The notes under the pieces are model-generated. The model worked only from the letters and a program-made list of their open reading frames with translations. It searched no databases and was not told the origin of the DNA. Positions 18,633-28,837 of a stretch of DNA of 64,000 bases are shown here, one piece after another. The first letter of the stretch is position 1. Each line of letters opens with the position of its first letter. The position numbers and the translations under genes were made by a program. The stretch comes from Gimesia benthica (GTDB taxonomy: Bacteria; Planctomycetota; Planctomycetia; Planctomycetales; Planctomycetaceae), in assembly GCF_009720525.1 (NCBI RefSeq), contig NZ_CP043930.1, positions 4,744,501 through 4,808,500 on the forward strand, given 5' to 3'.

Positions 18633-19549
18633 GAGGGTCGCGCCCTGTGTCCCAGCAGAGAAAGCACCTGTTGGCCTGCCGGCAGTGACGTAGAAACAGG
18701 CATCACGGGCACCTTCAGATTACGAAATATTTTCTGCCATTCATCCACACGGTCCTGGAAGGCCTGTCGAAACTGGTCTGTAAAGGCAGCGTGACTGGGA
18801 ATTTCCCACAGCTCCCCCCGATCGGCTGCCAGCATGCCCGGTGCCCCGGACAGCGTCGCCCCCAGCGGATCATAAACGGCGGCCACCAGCATATCATTGC
18901 GGGTGGAAATCAAAGTCGAAAGCCGACGCGTTTCCGCATCCGCACCATCCAGGTCACTGATCAGGACCACGAGGTAGTCATGTGTCGCCAGATGCAGGGC
19001 CTTCTCCAGCGCGTCGTTTAACGTGACGCTTCCTTCCGCACGCTGGTCGGAAGCCAGCCGCTGGTTCATGTTGACGATCTCATGAAACAGCCGCAGCACA
19101 CGTGTCCGGCTGCGGTGCGGTCGGATCTCCACGACTTCGCTTTCGTTGAATACCAGCCCCCCGACGCGGTCTCCCACTTCGAGAGAACGCCAGGCCCCTA
19201 GGGCCGCCAGTTCTGCCGCCACGACCGATTTCATCGCCCGCCGCGATCCGAAAAACATGGGTAGCCGCTGATCCACTACAAACAGCACCGGCCGTTCCCG
19301 CTCTTCACTGAAGACCCGCACGTGTGGCGAACGAAGTCGAGCCGTCGCCCTCCAGTCGATCGAACGGACGTCGTCTCCTTCGTGATAGTGCCGCAGCTCC
19401 TCGAACGTCAGCCCCCGCCCCCGCAGACGCGAAGCATGTCGCCCCGCCAGCAACGAAGTGACCGGCTGCCGTGGCAGCAGCGAAAAGCCGCGCGCTTCGG
19501 CCTTCATTAGAATCAGTTTTTCGAGCGTAATCGAAACAGCAGCACTCAT
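18629..19549 (-). CDS. DUF58 domain protein
   Basis: 306 residues, no membrane helix. The conserved DUF58 core is clear: LAGRHASRLRGRGLTFEELRHYHEGDDVRSIDWRATARL, split as R-G-x-x-F-x-E-x-R-x-Y and D-D-x-R-x-I-D-W. A VWA-like second half follows (VLFVVDQRLPMFFGSRRAMKS). DUF58 proteins form a unit with MoxR ATPases; the molecular role is unproven. Starts 10 bp downstream of the moxR stop. Confidence 0.93.
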   Translation of the reverse strand: MSAAVSITLEKLILMKAEARGFSLLPRQPVTSLLAGRHASRLRGRGLTFEELRHYHEGDDVRSIDWRATARLRSPHVRVFSEERERPVLFVVDQRLPMFFGSRRAMKSVVAAELAALGAWRSLEVGDRVGGLVFNESEVVEIRPHRSRTRVLRLFHEIVNMNQRLASDQRAEGSVTLNDALEKALHLATHDYLVVLISDLDGADAETRRLSTLISTRNDMLVAAVYDPLGATLSGAPGMLAADRGELWEIPSHAAFTDQFRQAFQDRVDEWQKIFRNLKVPVMPVSTSLPAGQQVLSLLGHRARPS

Positions 19550-19558
19550 CGGCTGACC

Positions 19559-20518
19559 TCAGACGGCAACGACCGTTTTCAGAAGTTCTTCAATCACATC
19601 AGTCCGGGAGACTCCCTCCGCCTCGGCTTCGTAGCTCAGATGTACCCGATGTGCCAGGCATGCCGGTGCAACCGCACGGATGTTGTCCGGCGAGACAAAG
19701 TCCTGGTTGTTCAGCCAGGCATGTGCCCGTGCAGCCGCATCCAGGGCAATCGTTCCCCGCGGACTGGCCCCCAGGCGAATCCAGCTGGCCAGTTTCCCCT
19801 CCCGTCGCTCCGGGTTGCGCGTGGCCAGTACCAGATCGACGATATACTGTTCTGCCGCTTCCGCCACGTGGATCTCAAAAATCTGCTTCCGCGCCTCGAA
19901 GATCACGTCCTGCGAAATGGGAACCGGTAACTTTTTTACTGCCGCCGCTTTTTCCTGACGTACCAGCCGCATGATGGCCAGCTCATTCTCACCGATGGGA
20001 TAATCCACATTCACATAGAGCAGAAACCGGTCCATCTGTGCCTCGGGCAGCGGGTAAGTCCCTTCCTGTTCGATTGGGTTTTGGGTCGCCAGCACCAGAA
20101 ACAGATTCGGTAGTCGATGTGTCTTGCCCGCCACCGTGACCTGGCGTTCCTCCATCGCTTCCAAGAGTGAGGACTGCACTTTCGCCGGGGCACGATTGAT
20201 CTCATCCGCCAGGACCAGGTTTCCGAACACCGGGCCCTGCTGAAACTCGAACGTCGCGTTCTGTTCGCGGTAGATTTCCGAGCCCGTCACATCCGAAGGC
20301 AGCAGGTCCGGGGTAAACTGCACACGACTGAAATGGCTTTCGATGAGACTCGACAGCGTTTTGATTGATCGCGTTTTCGCTGTGCCGGGTAAGCCTTCCA
20401 ACAACACATGGCCGTCCGCCAGAAGAGCAATCAGCAGCCTTTCCACGACAGGTTCCTGCCCCAGAATAGCGGCATTCATCGCTGTTGAAATTTGCAGAAT
20501 CGATTCACGCGGATTCAT
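19559..20518 (-). CDS. MoxR-family AAA+ ATPase
   Basis: 319 residues. Walker A GLPGTAKT near residue 41, Walker B LVLADEINRAP, the QSSLLEAMEERQVT segment and the sensor-1 motif VLATQNPIEQEGTYPLPEAQMDRF are all typical of MoxR. These ATPases act as chaperones or assembly factors for the VWA/DUF58 partners encoded downstream. First gene of the seven-gene operon; an upstream terminator (20578-20612) isolates it from the sulfatase. Confidence 0.96.
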   Translation of the reverse strand: MNPRESILQISTAMNAAILGQEPVVERLLIALLADGHVLLEGLPGTAKTRSIKTLSSLIESHFSRVQFTPDLLPSDVTGSEIYREQNATFEFQQGPVFGNLVLADEINRAPAKVQSSLLEAMEERQVTVAGKTHRLPNLFLVLATQNPIEQEGTYPLPEAQMDRFLLYVNVDYPIGENELAIMRLVRQEKAAAVKKLPVPISQDVIFEARKQIFEIHVAEAAEQYIVDLVLATRNPERREGKLASWIRLGASPRGTIALDAAARAHAWLNNQDFVSPDNIRAVAPACLAHRVHLSYEAEAEGVSRTDVIEELLKTVVAV

Positions 20519-20577
20519 GCACGTTCCTTCAATCAGAGTCTGGCAGCATCCTGGATGCTACTCGCTGGCGAAGAAAA

Positions 20578-20612
20578 CAAAGCGGAGCGATCCAATCGGC
20601 CGCTCCGCTTTG
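20578..20612 (-). terminator. Rho-independent terminator after sulfatase
   Basis: A perfect 12-bp stem (20578-20589 with 20601-20612) and 11-nt loop; on the minus strand it is followed by TTTTCTT. It ends transcription of the sulfatase before moxR, so the moxR operon needs its own promoter in the short gap 20519-20577. Confidence 0.85.
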
Positions 20613-20643
20613 ATTATAAACTCCACAGTAAGAAACGCGAGCT

Positions 20644-22215
20644 TTATTGGGCCCCGCCAGTCCCTTCCTGCAGCTTTCTCGTCACTTCATCCAGGTTGAA
20701 TGTGGAAGGCTTTTGACGCGGTGGAAAATCCTTGAACGTTTCCAGGAAATTGGCCGCGTATTGCTGAGCCGGAACGAGCAGGAAAGCATGGTCCATCAAC
20801 CAGTCATAGTACGTATTCGATGTGATATCGGCCTGTTCATAAGGATCAGCCCGTAGATCGAAAATCTTGGGAACGCGCAGTGGCGTGAAAGGCTCAGACC
20901 AGACTTTAAGCGTCCCCCGGGCACGCTGTTCCAGGAAGACCATTTTCCAGTTCTCGAATCGCAGGCCTACCAGCTGGCTGTCATCATTGAAGTAGAAAAA
21001 CGAATTTCTTGGCGACTCTTTTTCTTTACCCGTCAGGTAGGGCAGGATATTGTACCCGTCCAGATGAACCTTGTAGGTCTTATTCCCTGCACGATGACCT
21101 TTCAGTAGTTCCTCTTTGATATTGCTCTCACCGGCAGCCGCCATCAGAGTCGGCAGCCAGTCCATCCCACTGACAATCTCATTGGAGACAGAGCCAGCTT
21201 TGATTTTGCCGGGCCAGCGCATCACGCAAGGCACCCGGAAAGCACCTTCCCAGTTCGAGTTCTTCTCATTGCGGAAGGGGCTCAGTCCCGCATCGGGCCA
21301 GGAGTTTTTATGCGGCCCGTTGTCGGTTGTGTAGATCACGATCGTATTGTCTGTAATCCCCAGTTCGTCCAGCTTCTTGAGCAGATTTCCTACCTGGTTG
21401 TCGTGCTCAATCATTCCGTCTGCATATTCCGTCCGTGAGGTCAGACCCGGCTGATCACGATTTTCTGCCTTAACGTGAGTCCGGTAATGCATCCGGGTTG
21501 AATTCCACCAGCAGAAGAAAGGCTTTTCTGCTTTGACCTGGCGTTCGATGAAATCGATGGCGGCAGTGGAAGTTTCTTCATCTACTGTTTCCATTCGCTT
21601 TTTCGTCAGGGGGCCGGTGTCCTCAATTTTGCCGTCCGCACTGGATTTGATCACACCCCGCGGACCAAATTTCTTGCGGAATTCCGGATCCCGCGGATAG
21701 TTGCGGTTTTCGGGTTCTTCCTCTGCATTCAGGTGATAGAGGTTACCTAAAAACTCATCGAATCCATGATTCGTCGGCAGGAATTCATCCTTGTCCCCCA
21801 GGTGGTTTTTCCCGAACTGCCCGGTCGCATAGCCCAGTGGCTTCAACAATTCCGCCAGGGTCGGATCTTCAGGACGCAGCCCCAGGTCCGCACCAGGCAG
21901 GCCCACTTTCGACAGGCCGGTCCGGTAACTGCACTGCCCGGTAATGAACGTCGAGCGTCCTGCCGTACAGCTCTGCTCGGCATAATAGTCGGTAAAGATC
22001 ACCCCTTCCCGGGCGATTCGATCGATGTTGGGCGTGCGGTAACCCACCAGTCCCATCGTGTAGGCGGAAACATTGGTCTGACCGATGTCGTCCCCGAAAA
22101 TGACCAGAATATTCGGCTTTTTCCTGGTTGAACTGTTCTGCTGGGCAAAAGTTTGAGTCACCAGCGTGGCACAGATCAATAAAGCCATTGATCCCCAGCG
22201 GCATAAACTCTTCAT
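20644..22215 (-). CDS. Formylglycine-dependent arylsulfatase
   Basis: 523 residues; Sec signal peptide 1-24. Metal-binding FGDDIGQTN (Asp42/43); the formylglycine site is CTAGR (Cys83), the CXAXR variant of CXPXR, followed by STFITGQ. The YTTDNGPHKNSWPD block carries metal ligands; EGAFRVPCVMRWPGKIKAG is the usual sulfatase strand. Likely exported and active on sulfated glycans or aryl sulfates. Monocistronic by its downstream terminator. Confidence 0.95.
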   Translation of the reverse strand: MKSLCRWGSMALLICATLVTQTFAQQNSSTRKKPNILVIFGDDIGQTNVSAYTMGLVGYRTPNIDRIAREGVIFTDYYAEQSCTAGRSTFITGQCSYRTGLSKVGLPGADLGLRPEDPTLAELLKPLGYATGQFGKNHLGDKDEFLPTNHGFDEFLGNLYHLNAEEEPENRNYPRDPEFRKKFGPRGVIKSSADGKIEDTGPLTKKRMETVDEETSTAAIDFIERQVKAEKPFFCWWNSTRMHYRTHVKAENRDQPGLTSRTEYADGMIEHDNQVGNLLKKLDELGITDNTIVIYTTDNGPHKNSWPDAGLSPFRNEKNSNWEGAFRVPCVMRWPGKIKAGSVSNEIVSGMDWLPTLMAAAGESNIKEELLKGHRAGNKTYKVHLDGYNILPYLTGKEKESPRNSFFYFNDDSQLVGLRFENWKMVFLEQRARGTLKVWSEPFTPLRVPKIFDLRADPYEQADITSNTYYDWLMDHAFLLVPAQQYAANFLETFKDFPPRQKPSTFNLDEVTRKLQEGTGGAQ

Positions 22216-22687
22216 GGCGGATTCTCCCTGAGATGAATGAGATTGGTAAATGCCTCAAGTGCAAGTTCGCAGAACTGATCTTGAAAATCAATCTTGAAGA
22301 CAGGCCCGTTGTCGTGAACTCGAATGAGATGTACAGGTATGTCTTATTCTAGACAGATCATTTAATAATACCAATGAAAATTCGATGAATCACAAAACCT
22401 GAAGCGCAGGAGCAAAATCTGGTCTTTAGTAGAAATTGCAGGGGAATTCCTCAGGCAGATTGCTGAGAAACTGTGGCAGCAGAAAAATTCAACAGAATCC
22501 TATCAGCAGACATAACTGTCATGGGTTTCATGTTTTCTGTTTTTGTCGTCTCCGCTTAAGTTCAAAGACGAAAGTATGTGGTAGGTATCCGCGTTGCGAT
22601 TTGATATTACTTACAACCTGCACCATGAAATCTGCAACGGGACAAATTATCTGTCGTCAGTCGTCTGTTTCTCCCTGATTTTCTGCC
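22216..22687. other. Divergent intergenic region sulfatase/histidine kinase
   Basis: About 470 bp. No ORF with recognisable features, no strong hairpin. Should hold promoters for both flanking genes, but I cannot pick convincing -35/-10 pairs. Confidence 0.55.
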
Positions 22688-25600
22688 ATGCCTATTTTTC
22701 GTTCTGATTCAGGTATCGATGACGCGGACTATGTCCATGTTGAGTATTCCGGGTGGAAAAAAGTTGCTCATTCACCTTACCTGCAGGCAGGCCTCGCCAG
22801 TTTAGTACTGATTGTGGTACTGTCTTTATTTCAGAAACCGTCACTCCTGCCGCAGACCGCTTCCGCATCCGTAACTGAGAGACATCTGCAACAGGCTGTC
22901 AGTCAACTTCAGGTTCAGACGGCGGAAATTGTCAAACACCTGCTGTTGTTGAGTAACCCGGAGCAGGCTGCCAGCAGCTATCAGAGACTGGACGAATTAT
23001 TAAATCAGTGGAATACACAGCACCATCAGCTCAGTCAGACGTTCAAAGACTCTGCTCCCGCTGCCGCGAAGCTTGATAGCCAAATTACCCCGCTCTTTGA
23101 ACAGATTACATCAGATGTTCTTAAAGTATTATCAGGACAACAGAGTCCCGAGGCCATGTTGCCTCTGGTTCTCACCAGCGAGCAGAAACTGATGCCCCTG
23201 CTGGTGGAGTTTCAGTCTGTCTTACCTGATGCTGACCAGGGGCAGACAGGCCATGCGGCTTCTGTTTCCCATCACTGGTTTTTCTGGCTGGTATTGCCAG
23301 TCACAGCCTATGCAGCCAGTTTCTATCTGTTGACCTGTGTCCGAAAGCGACAGGACAGCCTGGACCAGAGAGAAACGGATCTCGATTTACGCACACAGAA
23401 TCTGAAAAGTAATCAATCCCAACTGGCTGCGTCCATCTCGGCTTCATTTCATGAAACCTGGTCCTGGACAAAGCAGACCAATGAATTCTGGTGTTCGGAG
23501 TCATTCTGGCGCGTGTTTGGCTACACCGCAGAGTCAGAGTTCCCCCTCGCTCAGTATGAAGTATTTCTCAATCATCTAGGGGCGGGAAACAGAGAATCCT
23601 GGGAATCAGCGATCGAGAGACATTTACAGGAAGGTAAACCAATCGATCTGAAAGTTCGCACCCGGAATCAGCTGGGGTTCTCCCGCTGGGTGCGAATTCA
23701 GGCTCAGGCCTTGAACGGAGAACGGGAGGAGCAGCGGACACTGATTGGGACCGTCGAGGACATTCATGATTATCAGCTGACGAAGTTACAACTCAACCAG
23801 AGTGAAAAACTGTTATCGCGTGTTGGTGAAGTTGCCAGGATCGGCGGTTGGCACCTGGATCTCGAAACGCGGGAACTGTTTTGGACTCAGGAGACGTATG
23901 CGATCCATGAAGTCGAGCCCGGATATCGTCCTTCCATCGAGACTGCGTACAGCTTTTATGCACCTGAGGCACGTCCCGTTTTGCAAAATGCGCTGGAACG
24001 ATCGATCGAAACCGGGCAGTCCTGGGATCTCAAGCTCCCCTTCATTACAGCGAAAGGGCGACATATCTGGGTGAGAGCTCAGGGGGAACTGGAATACGAA
24101 CAGGGGAACCCCGTACGCCTGGTGGGGGCTTTTCAGGATATTACCGAAGAAAAGCAGCGCGAAGCGGATTTTCTACTCCTCCAGTATGACGAATACACTT
24201 CGCGTGCGCATCTGGATGGCGTCATCCGGGCGGCTACGGAAGTCTCCATCATTGCCACCGACCCCAAGGGGATTATCACGCTTTTCAGTCCCGGAGCCGA
24301 GCAGTTGCTGGGGTATTCAGCCAGGGAAATGATTGGCATTCAGACTCCCGAATCTTTTCATCTTGCAGAAGAAATTGAAGAACATGCCCGGGAATTGACT
24401 ACTGCACTCGGACGTAAGATTGAAAATTTTGAAACCTTTATCGCACTGGCGCAACAGGGAGATTCTGACAAGCGTGAATGGACCTATGTCTGTAAAGACG
24501 GCAGCCATCGAACCGTTGAACTGACGGTGACAGCGATTCGCGATCAGTATCAGCAGATCGAAGGCTTCCTTGGAGTCGGCATCGACGTCACTCTGCAGAA
24601 ACAGAACGAAAAACAACTGTCGCGACTGGCAACGGCAGTCAGTAAGTCGACGAATGGTGTCGTGATCACGGATGCCCAGGGGCGTGTGGAATGGGTCAAT
24701 GACAGGTTTACGCGGATCACAGGCTATGGTCTCGAAGAGGTCATGGGCCAGAGACCGGGGGGCATGCTTCAGGGAGAGAAAACCGATCCCCAGGTCATCG
24801 AGTACATGTCGCGAAAGATTCGCGAGGGAGAGAGTTTCGAAACAGAAGTGATTAACTATCACAAGTCAGGAGCAGAATACTGGGTTCATCTCAAGGTTGA
24901 TCCGATCCTGGACGCCGATGGTAAACTGACCGGTTTCATGGCCATCGAAAATGATATTACCGAGCGCAAACAGGCAGAACAGGAACTGCTGGACAGCCGG
25001 GAGAAGATCCGCCGCCTGATTGATGCCCTGCCGGTCGCTGCATACACCTGTGATACCGAGGGACTGATTACCTATTACAATCAGGCAGCAGCCGAATTCT
25101 GGGGTCGGGAACCAAAGATCGAAAATCCGGAGGACCGTTTCTGTGGTTCGTTCAGATTATTCGGCACTGATGGAAGTCCGATTCCGCATGAGAAATGCTG
25201 GATGGCGCTTGCTCTGGAAACTGGGAAAACTCTTCACGGGGGTGAGATCGTAGTTGAGTCCGAGGACGGGAGTCGCAAGACCGCACTCGCACATGTCAGC
25301 CCGCTATTCAATTTCGAGGGGGAACTCACTGGTGCGGTCAATGTGCTCGTAGATATTTCCGATCGTATTGCTTTGGAGAAGTCTCTCAGAGAAGCAACTG
25401 TGCGGTTGGAACTCTGTCTGAAAGTGCTGGATCAGCATGCGATTGTGGCCGAAACCGATTTGAATGGTACTATCCGTCATGTGAATGAAATGTTCTGTAA
25501 AGTCAGTGGATATACCGAAGCGGAAACGATCGGGCAGACTCACAGCATCGTCAATTCCGGCACGCATTCTCGGGAATTCTGGAAAGAGGTGTTTCGCACC

Positions 25601-26989
25601 ATTGCTTCAGAAGGGATGTGGCAGGGGGAAATCTGTAATCGGCGTAAAAATGGTGAACCCTACTGGGTCGATACGACAATCGCGACGATGAAAGACGGGG
25701 AAGGAACTCCCACAGGCTATCTCGCGATTCGTAATGACATCACCGAACTCAAACAGGCACAGGAAGCAGCGCTGGCGGCTTCTCAAAGTAAAAGTGAATT
25801 CCTGGCAAACATGAGTCACGAAATTCGCACGCCGCTGACTGCGATTCTGGGATATGCCGACCTGCTGAAAAATGATTCTGAATTTTCAACGTCACCGCGA
25901 AAACGGGATCAGGCAGTGAATACCATCCAGGAGGCGGGCAATCATCTGCTGACGGTCATCAACGACATTCTGGATCTCTCCAAGATTGAAGCCCAGAAAG
26001 TGCAGCTCGATTACACAACGACCCAGGTGTTCCATATTCTGGACCATATCGAGAGCTTGTTGCGTCCCCCGGCAACGGAAAAGGGAGTTGAGATGGTGAC
26101 ACGGATTCAGAATCCAATTCCCGATCTCATTAAAAGCGATCCCACCCGACTGCGTCAGATCCTGATGAATCTGGTCGGTAATGCTGTCAAATTTACCGAG
26201 CAGGGACAGATTCAACTCATTGTAGAACTGTCTCAGCAGGGCGAGACAGCGTTTCTGCAATTTGATATCCGGGATACCGGCCCCGGCATGTCCTCCGCAC
26301 AGGCAGAGAAAATTTTCAACGCCTTTTCCCAGGCCGATACCTCGGTCACTCGCCAGCATGGAGGAACAGGACTGGGGCTGGTGATTTCACGGAAACTGGC
26401 CCGACTGATGAACGGAGAGGTCTCGCTCGTCTGGACTGAGGAAGGCACCGGAACCTGTTTTCGACTGCTACTTCCCATAGAGACCGTCGCCGAAACCAGA
26501 TATATCACCAGTCGTTTGCAGGACGACCCCGAACAGACTGAGCATCAAACGTCACCCGCAATACACTCTCTTCCTGCAGGTACTCGTATTCTGCTCGCTG
26601 AAGATGGTCCCGACAATCAGCGACTGATTTCCTTCCTGCTCAAGAAGAAAGGGGCCGAAGTCGATGTCGCCGACAACGGAGCGATTGCATTGCGCAAGTT
26701 CCAGGAAGCAGAACAGGCAGGACAACCTTTCCAGCTTCTGCTGACAGACATGCAGATGCCTGAAATGGATGGATACACTCTGGCCAGCACGCTTCGTGCT
26801 GCAGGCGCAGGGCTACCCATCGTAGCACTCACCGCGCACGCCATGGCCGAAGATCGACAGAAGTGCCTCGACGCAGGTTGCGATGATTACCTCAGTAAAC
26901 CAGTCAACAGCAAAGTGCTCGCGAAAACGCTTCTGCACTGGATTACACAGCAGACGCCGACTGAGACCGAGCCTCCTTCGGTGCTCTGA
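22688..26989 (+). CDS. Membrane hybrid histidine kinase with multiple PAS domains
   Basis: 1433 residues. Two N-terminal membrane helices (about 33-50 and 196-216) enclose an exported helical sensor region. Then about six PAS/PAC units: roughly 250-370, 380-490, 510-635, 637-760, 768-890 and 895-1025, several ending in the PAC motif (GTVEDIH, GAFQDITEEK, GVGIDVTLQK, AIENDITERK, AIRNDITELK). HisKA with phospho-acceptor His1044 in MSHEIRTPL, HATPase with N-box Asn1165, DTGPGMS and GGTGLGL, and a C-terminal receiver with Asp1354 in LLLTDMQMPEMDGY and Lys in YLSKPV. No HPt domain and no neighbouring response regulator, so the phosphorelay partner is elsewhere. Ligand unknown. Confidence 0.96.
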   Translation: MPIFRSDSGIDDADYVHVEYSGWKKVAHSPYLQAGLASLVLIVVLSLFQKPSLLPQTASASVTERHLQQAVSQLQVQTAEIVKHLLLLSNPEQAASSYQRLDELLNQWNTQHHQLSQTFKDSAPAAAKLDSQITPLFEQITSDVLKVLSGQQSPEAMLPLVLTSEQKLMPLLVEFQSVLPDADQGQTGHAASVSHHWFFWLVLPVTAYAASFYLLTCVRKRQDSLDQRETDLDLRTQNLKSNQSQLAASISASFHETWSWTKQTNEFWCSESFWRVFGYTAESEFPLAQYEVFLNHLGAGNRESWESAIERHLQEGKPIDLKVRTRNQLGFSRWVRIQAQALNGEREEQRTLIGTVEDIHDYQLTKLQLNQSEKLLSRVGEVARIGGWHLDLETRELFWTQETYAIHEVEPGYRPSIETAYSFYAPEARPVLQNALERSIETGQSWDLKLPFITAKGRHIWVRAQGELEYEQGNPVRLVGAFQDITEEKQREADFLLLQYDEYTSRAHLDGVIRAATEVSIIATDPKGIITLFSPGAEQLLGYSAREMIGIQTPESFHLAEEIEEHARELTTALGRKIENFETFIALAQQGDSDKREWTYVCKDGSHRTVELTVTAIRDQYQQIEGFLGVGIDVTLQKQNEKQLSRLATAVSKSTNGVVITDAQGRVEWVNDRFTRITGYGLEEVMGQRPGGMLQGEKTDPQVIEYMSRKIREGESFETEVINYHKSGAEYWVHLKVDPILDADGKLTGFMAIENDITERKQAEQELLDSREKIRRLIDALPVAAYTCDTEGLITYYNQAAAEFWGREPKIENPEDRFCGSFRLFGTDGSPIPHEKCWMALALETGKTLHGGEIVVESEDGSRKTALAHVSPLFNFEGELTGAVNVLVDISDRIALEKSLREATVRLELCLKVLDQHAIVAETDLNGTIRHVNEMFCKVSGYTEAETIGQTHSIVNSGTHSREFWKEVFRTIASEGMWQGEICNRRKNGEPYWVDTTIATMKDGEGTPTGYLAIRNDITELKQAQEAALAASQSKSEFLANMSHEIRTPLTAILGYADLLKNDSEFSTSPRKRDQAVNTIQEAGNHLLTVINDILDLSKIEAQKVQLDYTTTQVFHILDHIESLLRPPATEKGVEMVTRIQNPIPDLIKSDPTRLRQILMNLVGNAVKFTEQGQIQLIVELSQQGETAFLQFDIRDTGPGMSSAQAEKIFNAFSQADTSVTRQHGGTGLGLVISRKLARLMNGEVSLVWTEEGTGTCFRLLLPIETVAETRYITSRLQDDPEQTEHQTSPAIHSLPAGTRILLAEDGPDNQRLISFLLKKKGAEVDVADNGAIALRKFQEAEQAGQPFQLLLTDMQMPEMDGYTLASTLRAAGAGLPIVALTAHAMAEDRQKCLDAGCDDYLSKPVNSKVLAKTLLHWITQQTPTETEPPSVL

Positions 26990-27022
26990 TCTCAGTCGAA
27001 TGTCAGCATGTGGATTGTGGTC

Positions 27023-28612
27023 TTAAGTCGGTTGTGCTCCCGGAGTACCCGCTTCGACGACGAATGCAGCCCGCGGAGTGACATGTCCCCCGGGACGGGT
27101 AACATCATCCACAACCATGTACTCGCTGGTCCAGTCTTTAGGAGTCACTGTGCAGCGGACATAGCCGCGTTCGGAGTTCTGGAACTGCACACAGGGGTTG
27201 TGTGAGAGAATGTCAGCGTGCCCTTTTCGTTTCTCTACACCGTTCCCACCACTGCTGATAGAGGTTCCAACAAATTCGGTCGCCACGACAGGTGATTCCG
27301 GCTTGCGGTCATCCACGCGCAGATTATTCACCCAGTTGGAATGAATGTCACCTGTTAACACTACCGGATTGGGGACGCGGCGATCAGCCATGAATTGCAG
27401 CAACTGCATCCGTTCATAGGCACTGCCGGGCCACTGGTCCATGGAATAGACCCGCTCTTCGTTTTTCGAAGAGAAACTCACCATGCCCATCATCACCTGC
27501 TGGGCCAGAACGTTCCAGGTCGCATTTGAGCTGATCAACTGGGACTGCAGCCAGTTCCGCTGTGGACCACCCAGCAGTGAGTTACTGCGTGCCATAGCTG
27601 ATTGATTCAACGGAGATTTTTTATCCCCATTCGGCTGATCGGAACGATACTGGCGCGTATCCAGCACAAAGAAATCTGCCAGTCGTCCAAAACCACCCTG
27701 GCGATAGAGCTGCATATGCGGTCCCTGAGGCAGGCAACCAGGTCTCAGCGGCATCATTTCGTAGTATGCCTGGTAAGCGTTGGCCCGTCTGAGCAGATAG
27801 TCAATCGGGTCGGCATCCAGTTCTTCGGAAACATCAGCGGCACAGTTATTATCAAATTCATGGTCATCCCAGGTTACAAACCAGGGACATTTTGCATGCA
27901 TGTTGTGCAGCAATGGATCGGCGCGGTACTGGGAGTGGCGAATTCGGTAGTCGCCCAGTGATTCGATCTCGGGACCAAAGTGTGTGCGGATCTTGCCGTT
28001 TCTGCCAGACTGATATTCGTAGATGTAATCGCCCAGGTGGAAGACCAGGTCGAGGTCGTCCTGGGCCATCTGTTCGTAGGCGGTAAACAGTCCCTGTTCA
28101 TAGTTCTGACAGCTGGCGAATGCAAATTTCAGTTGGTCCGGCATCGCGGTGGTTTCAGGCATTGTCCGCGTGCGTCCCACAGGACTGACGGCATCGCCTG
28201 CCCGGAAACGATACCAGTACCAGTGATCGGGTTTCAGGCCTTTCGCTTCCACGTGCACGGAATGCCCGAGCTGTGGAGTTGCCTAGGCTGTACCTGATGC
28301 TACCAGCTTCTGAAAGCCTTCGTCTTCCGCCAGTTCCCAATTGACTTCAATCGGCTGGGGACCTAACCCGCCGTGGGGCTGCAGTGGTTCGGGAGCGAGG
28401 CGGGTCCATAAAATCACACTGGTCGAGTCCGGGTCGCCGGAAGCGACACCCAGCGTGAATGGATCTTTCTGGAAAACGGGAGAGGGATTCGCCCAACTGG
28501 CCCGACCCAGTAAAGGAAGAGTCGACAGCGCTGCACCATAGGAAAGAAAGAGACGACGGCTGATACCGTTCTCTGCTTTAACTGCTTCATTAAGCCGTTT
28601 GTAATCAAACAT
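27023..28612 (-). pseudogene. PhoD-type alkaline phosphatase interrupted by an in-frame TAG
   Basis: One 530-codon reading frame with a single amber codon at 28283-28285. Upstream part (28286-28612): Tat signal SRRLFLSYGAAL and the PhoD N-terminal domain up to KLVASGTA. Downstream part, same frame without shift: ATPQLGHSVHVEAKGLKPDHWYWYRFRAGD and the metallophosphatase domain (HLGDYIYEY, TWDDHEFDNN, VLTGDIHSNW). The continuity of the family sequence across TAG shows a nonsense change, perhaps CAG to TAG. A GTG at 28258 could restart translation but would lose the signal peptide and N-terminal domain. PhoD enzymes are secreted Ca/Fe phosphodiesterases or phosphatases. Either a real pseudogene, a sequence error, or suppressed amber; TAG is a normal stop at 52568-52570. 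Confidence 0.85.
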
Positions 28613-28837
28613 ATGTAATATACCTGTTTCAGTGGAACTGGCGGGTGGGATTTATTTGAATGTGTCTGCGTTGAGCACGCGTTATGGGAACGGCAGATGC
28701 GACGGTGGATTTACCGTGGACGGCCTTCCGGGATGGATACACTGATTTTAAAGTCTCTGAGAGGGGCCCGGCAACTCAAGAGTCATTGAAAACAGATTCG
28801 AATCTGACATTTAACTGGAACTTCATGGATCGCTACT

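Noticed and set aside
28283..28285. Stop-codon reassignment or selenocysteine/pyrrolysine recoding at the amber codon
   Set aside because: TAG ends another gene normally in the window (52568-52570), no PYLIS-like element or pyl genes are seen, and PhoD needs no such residue.
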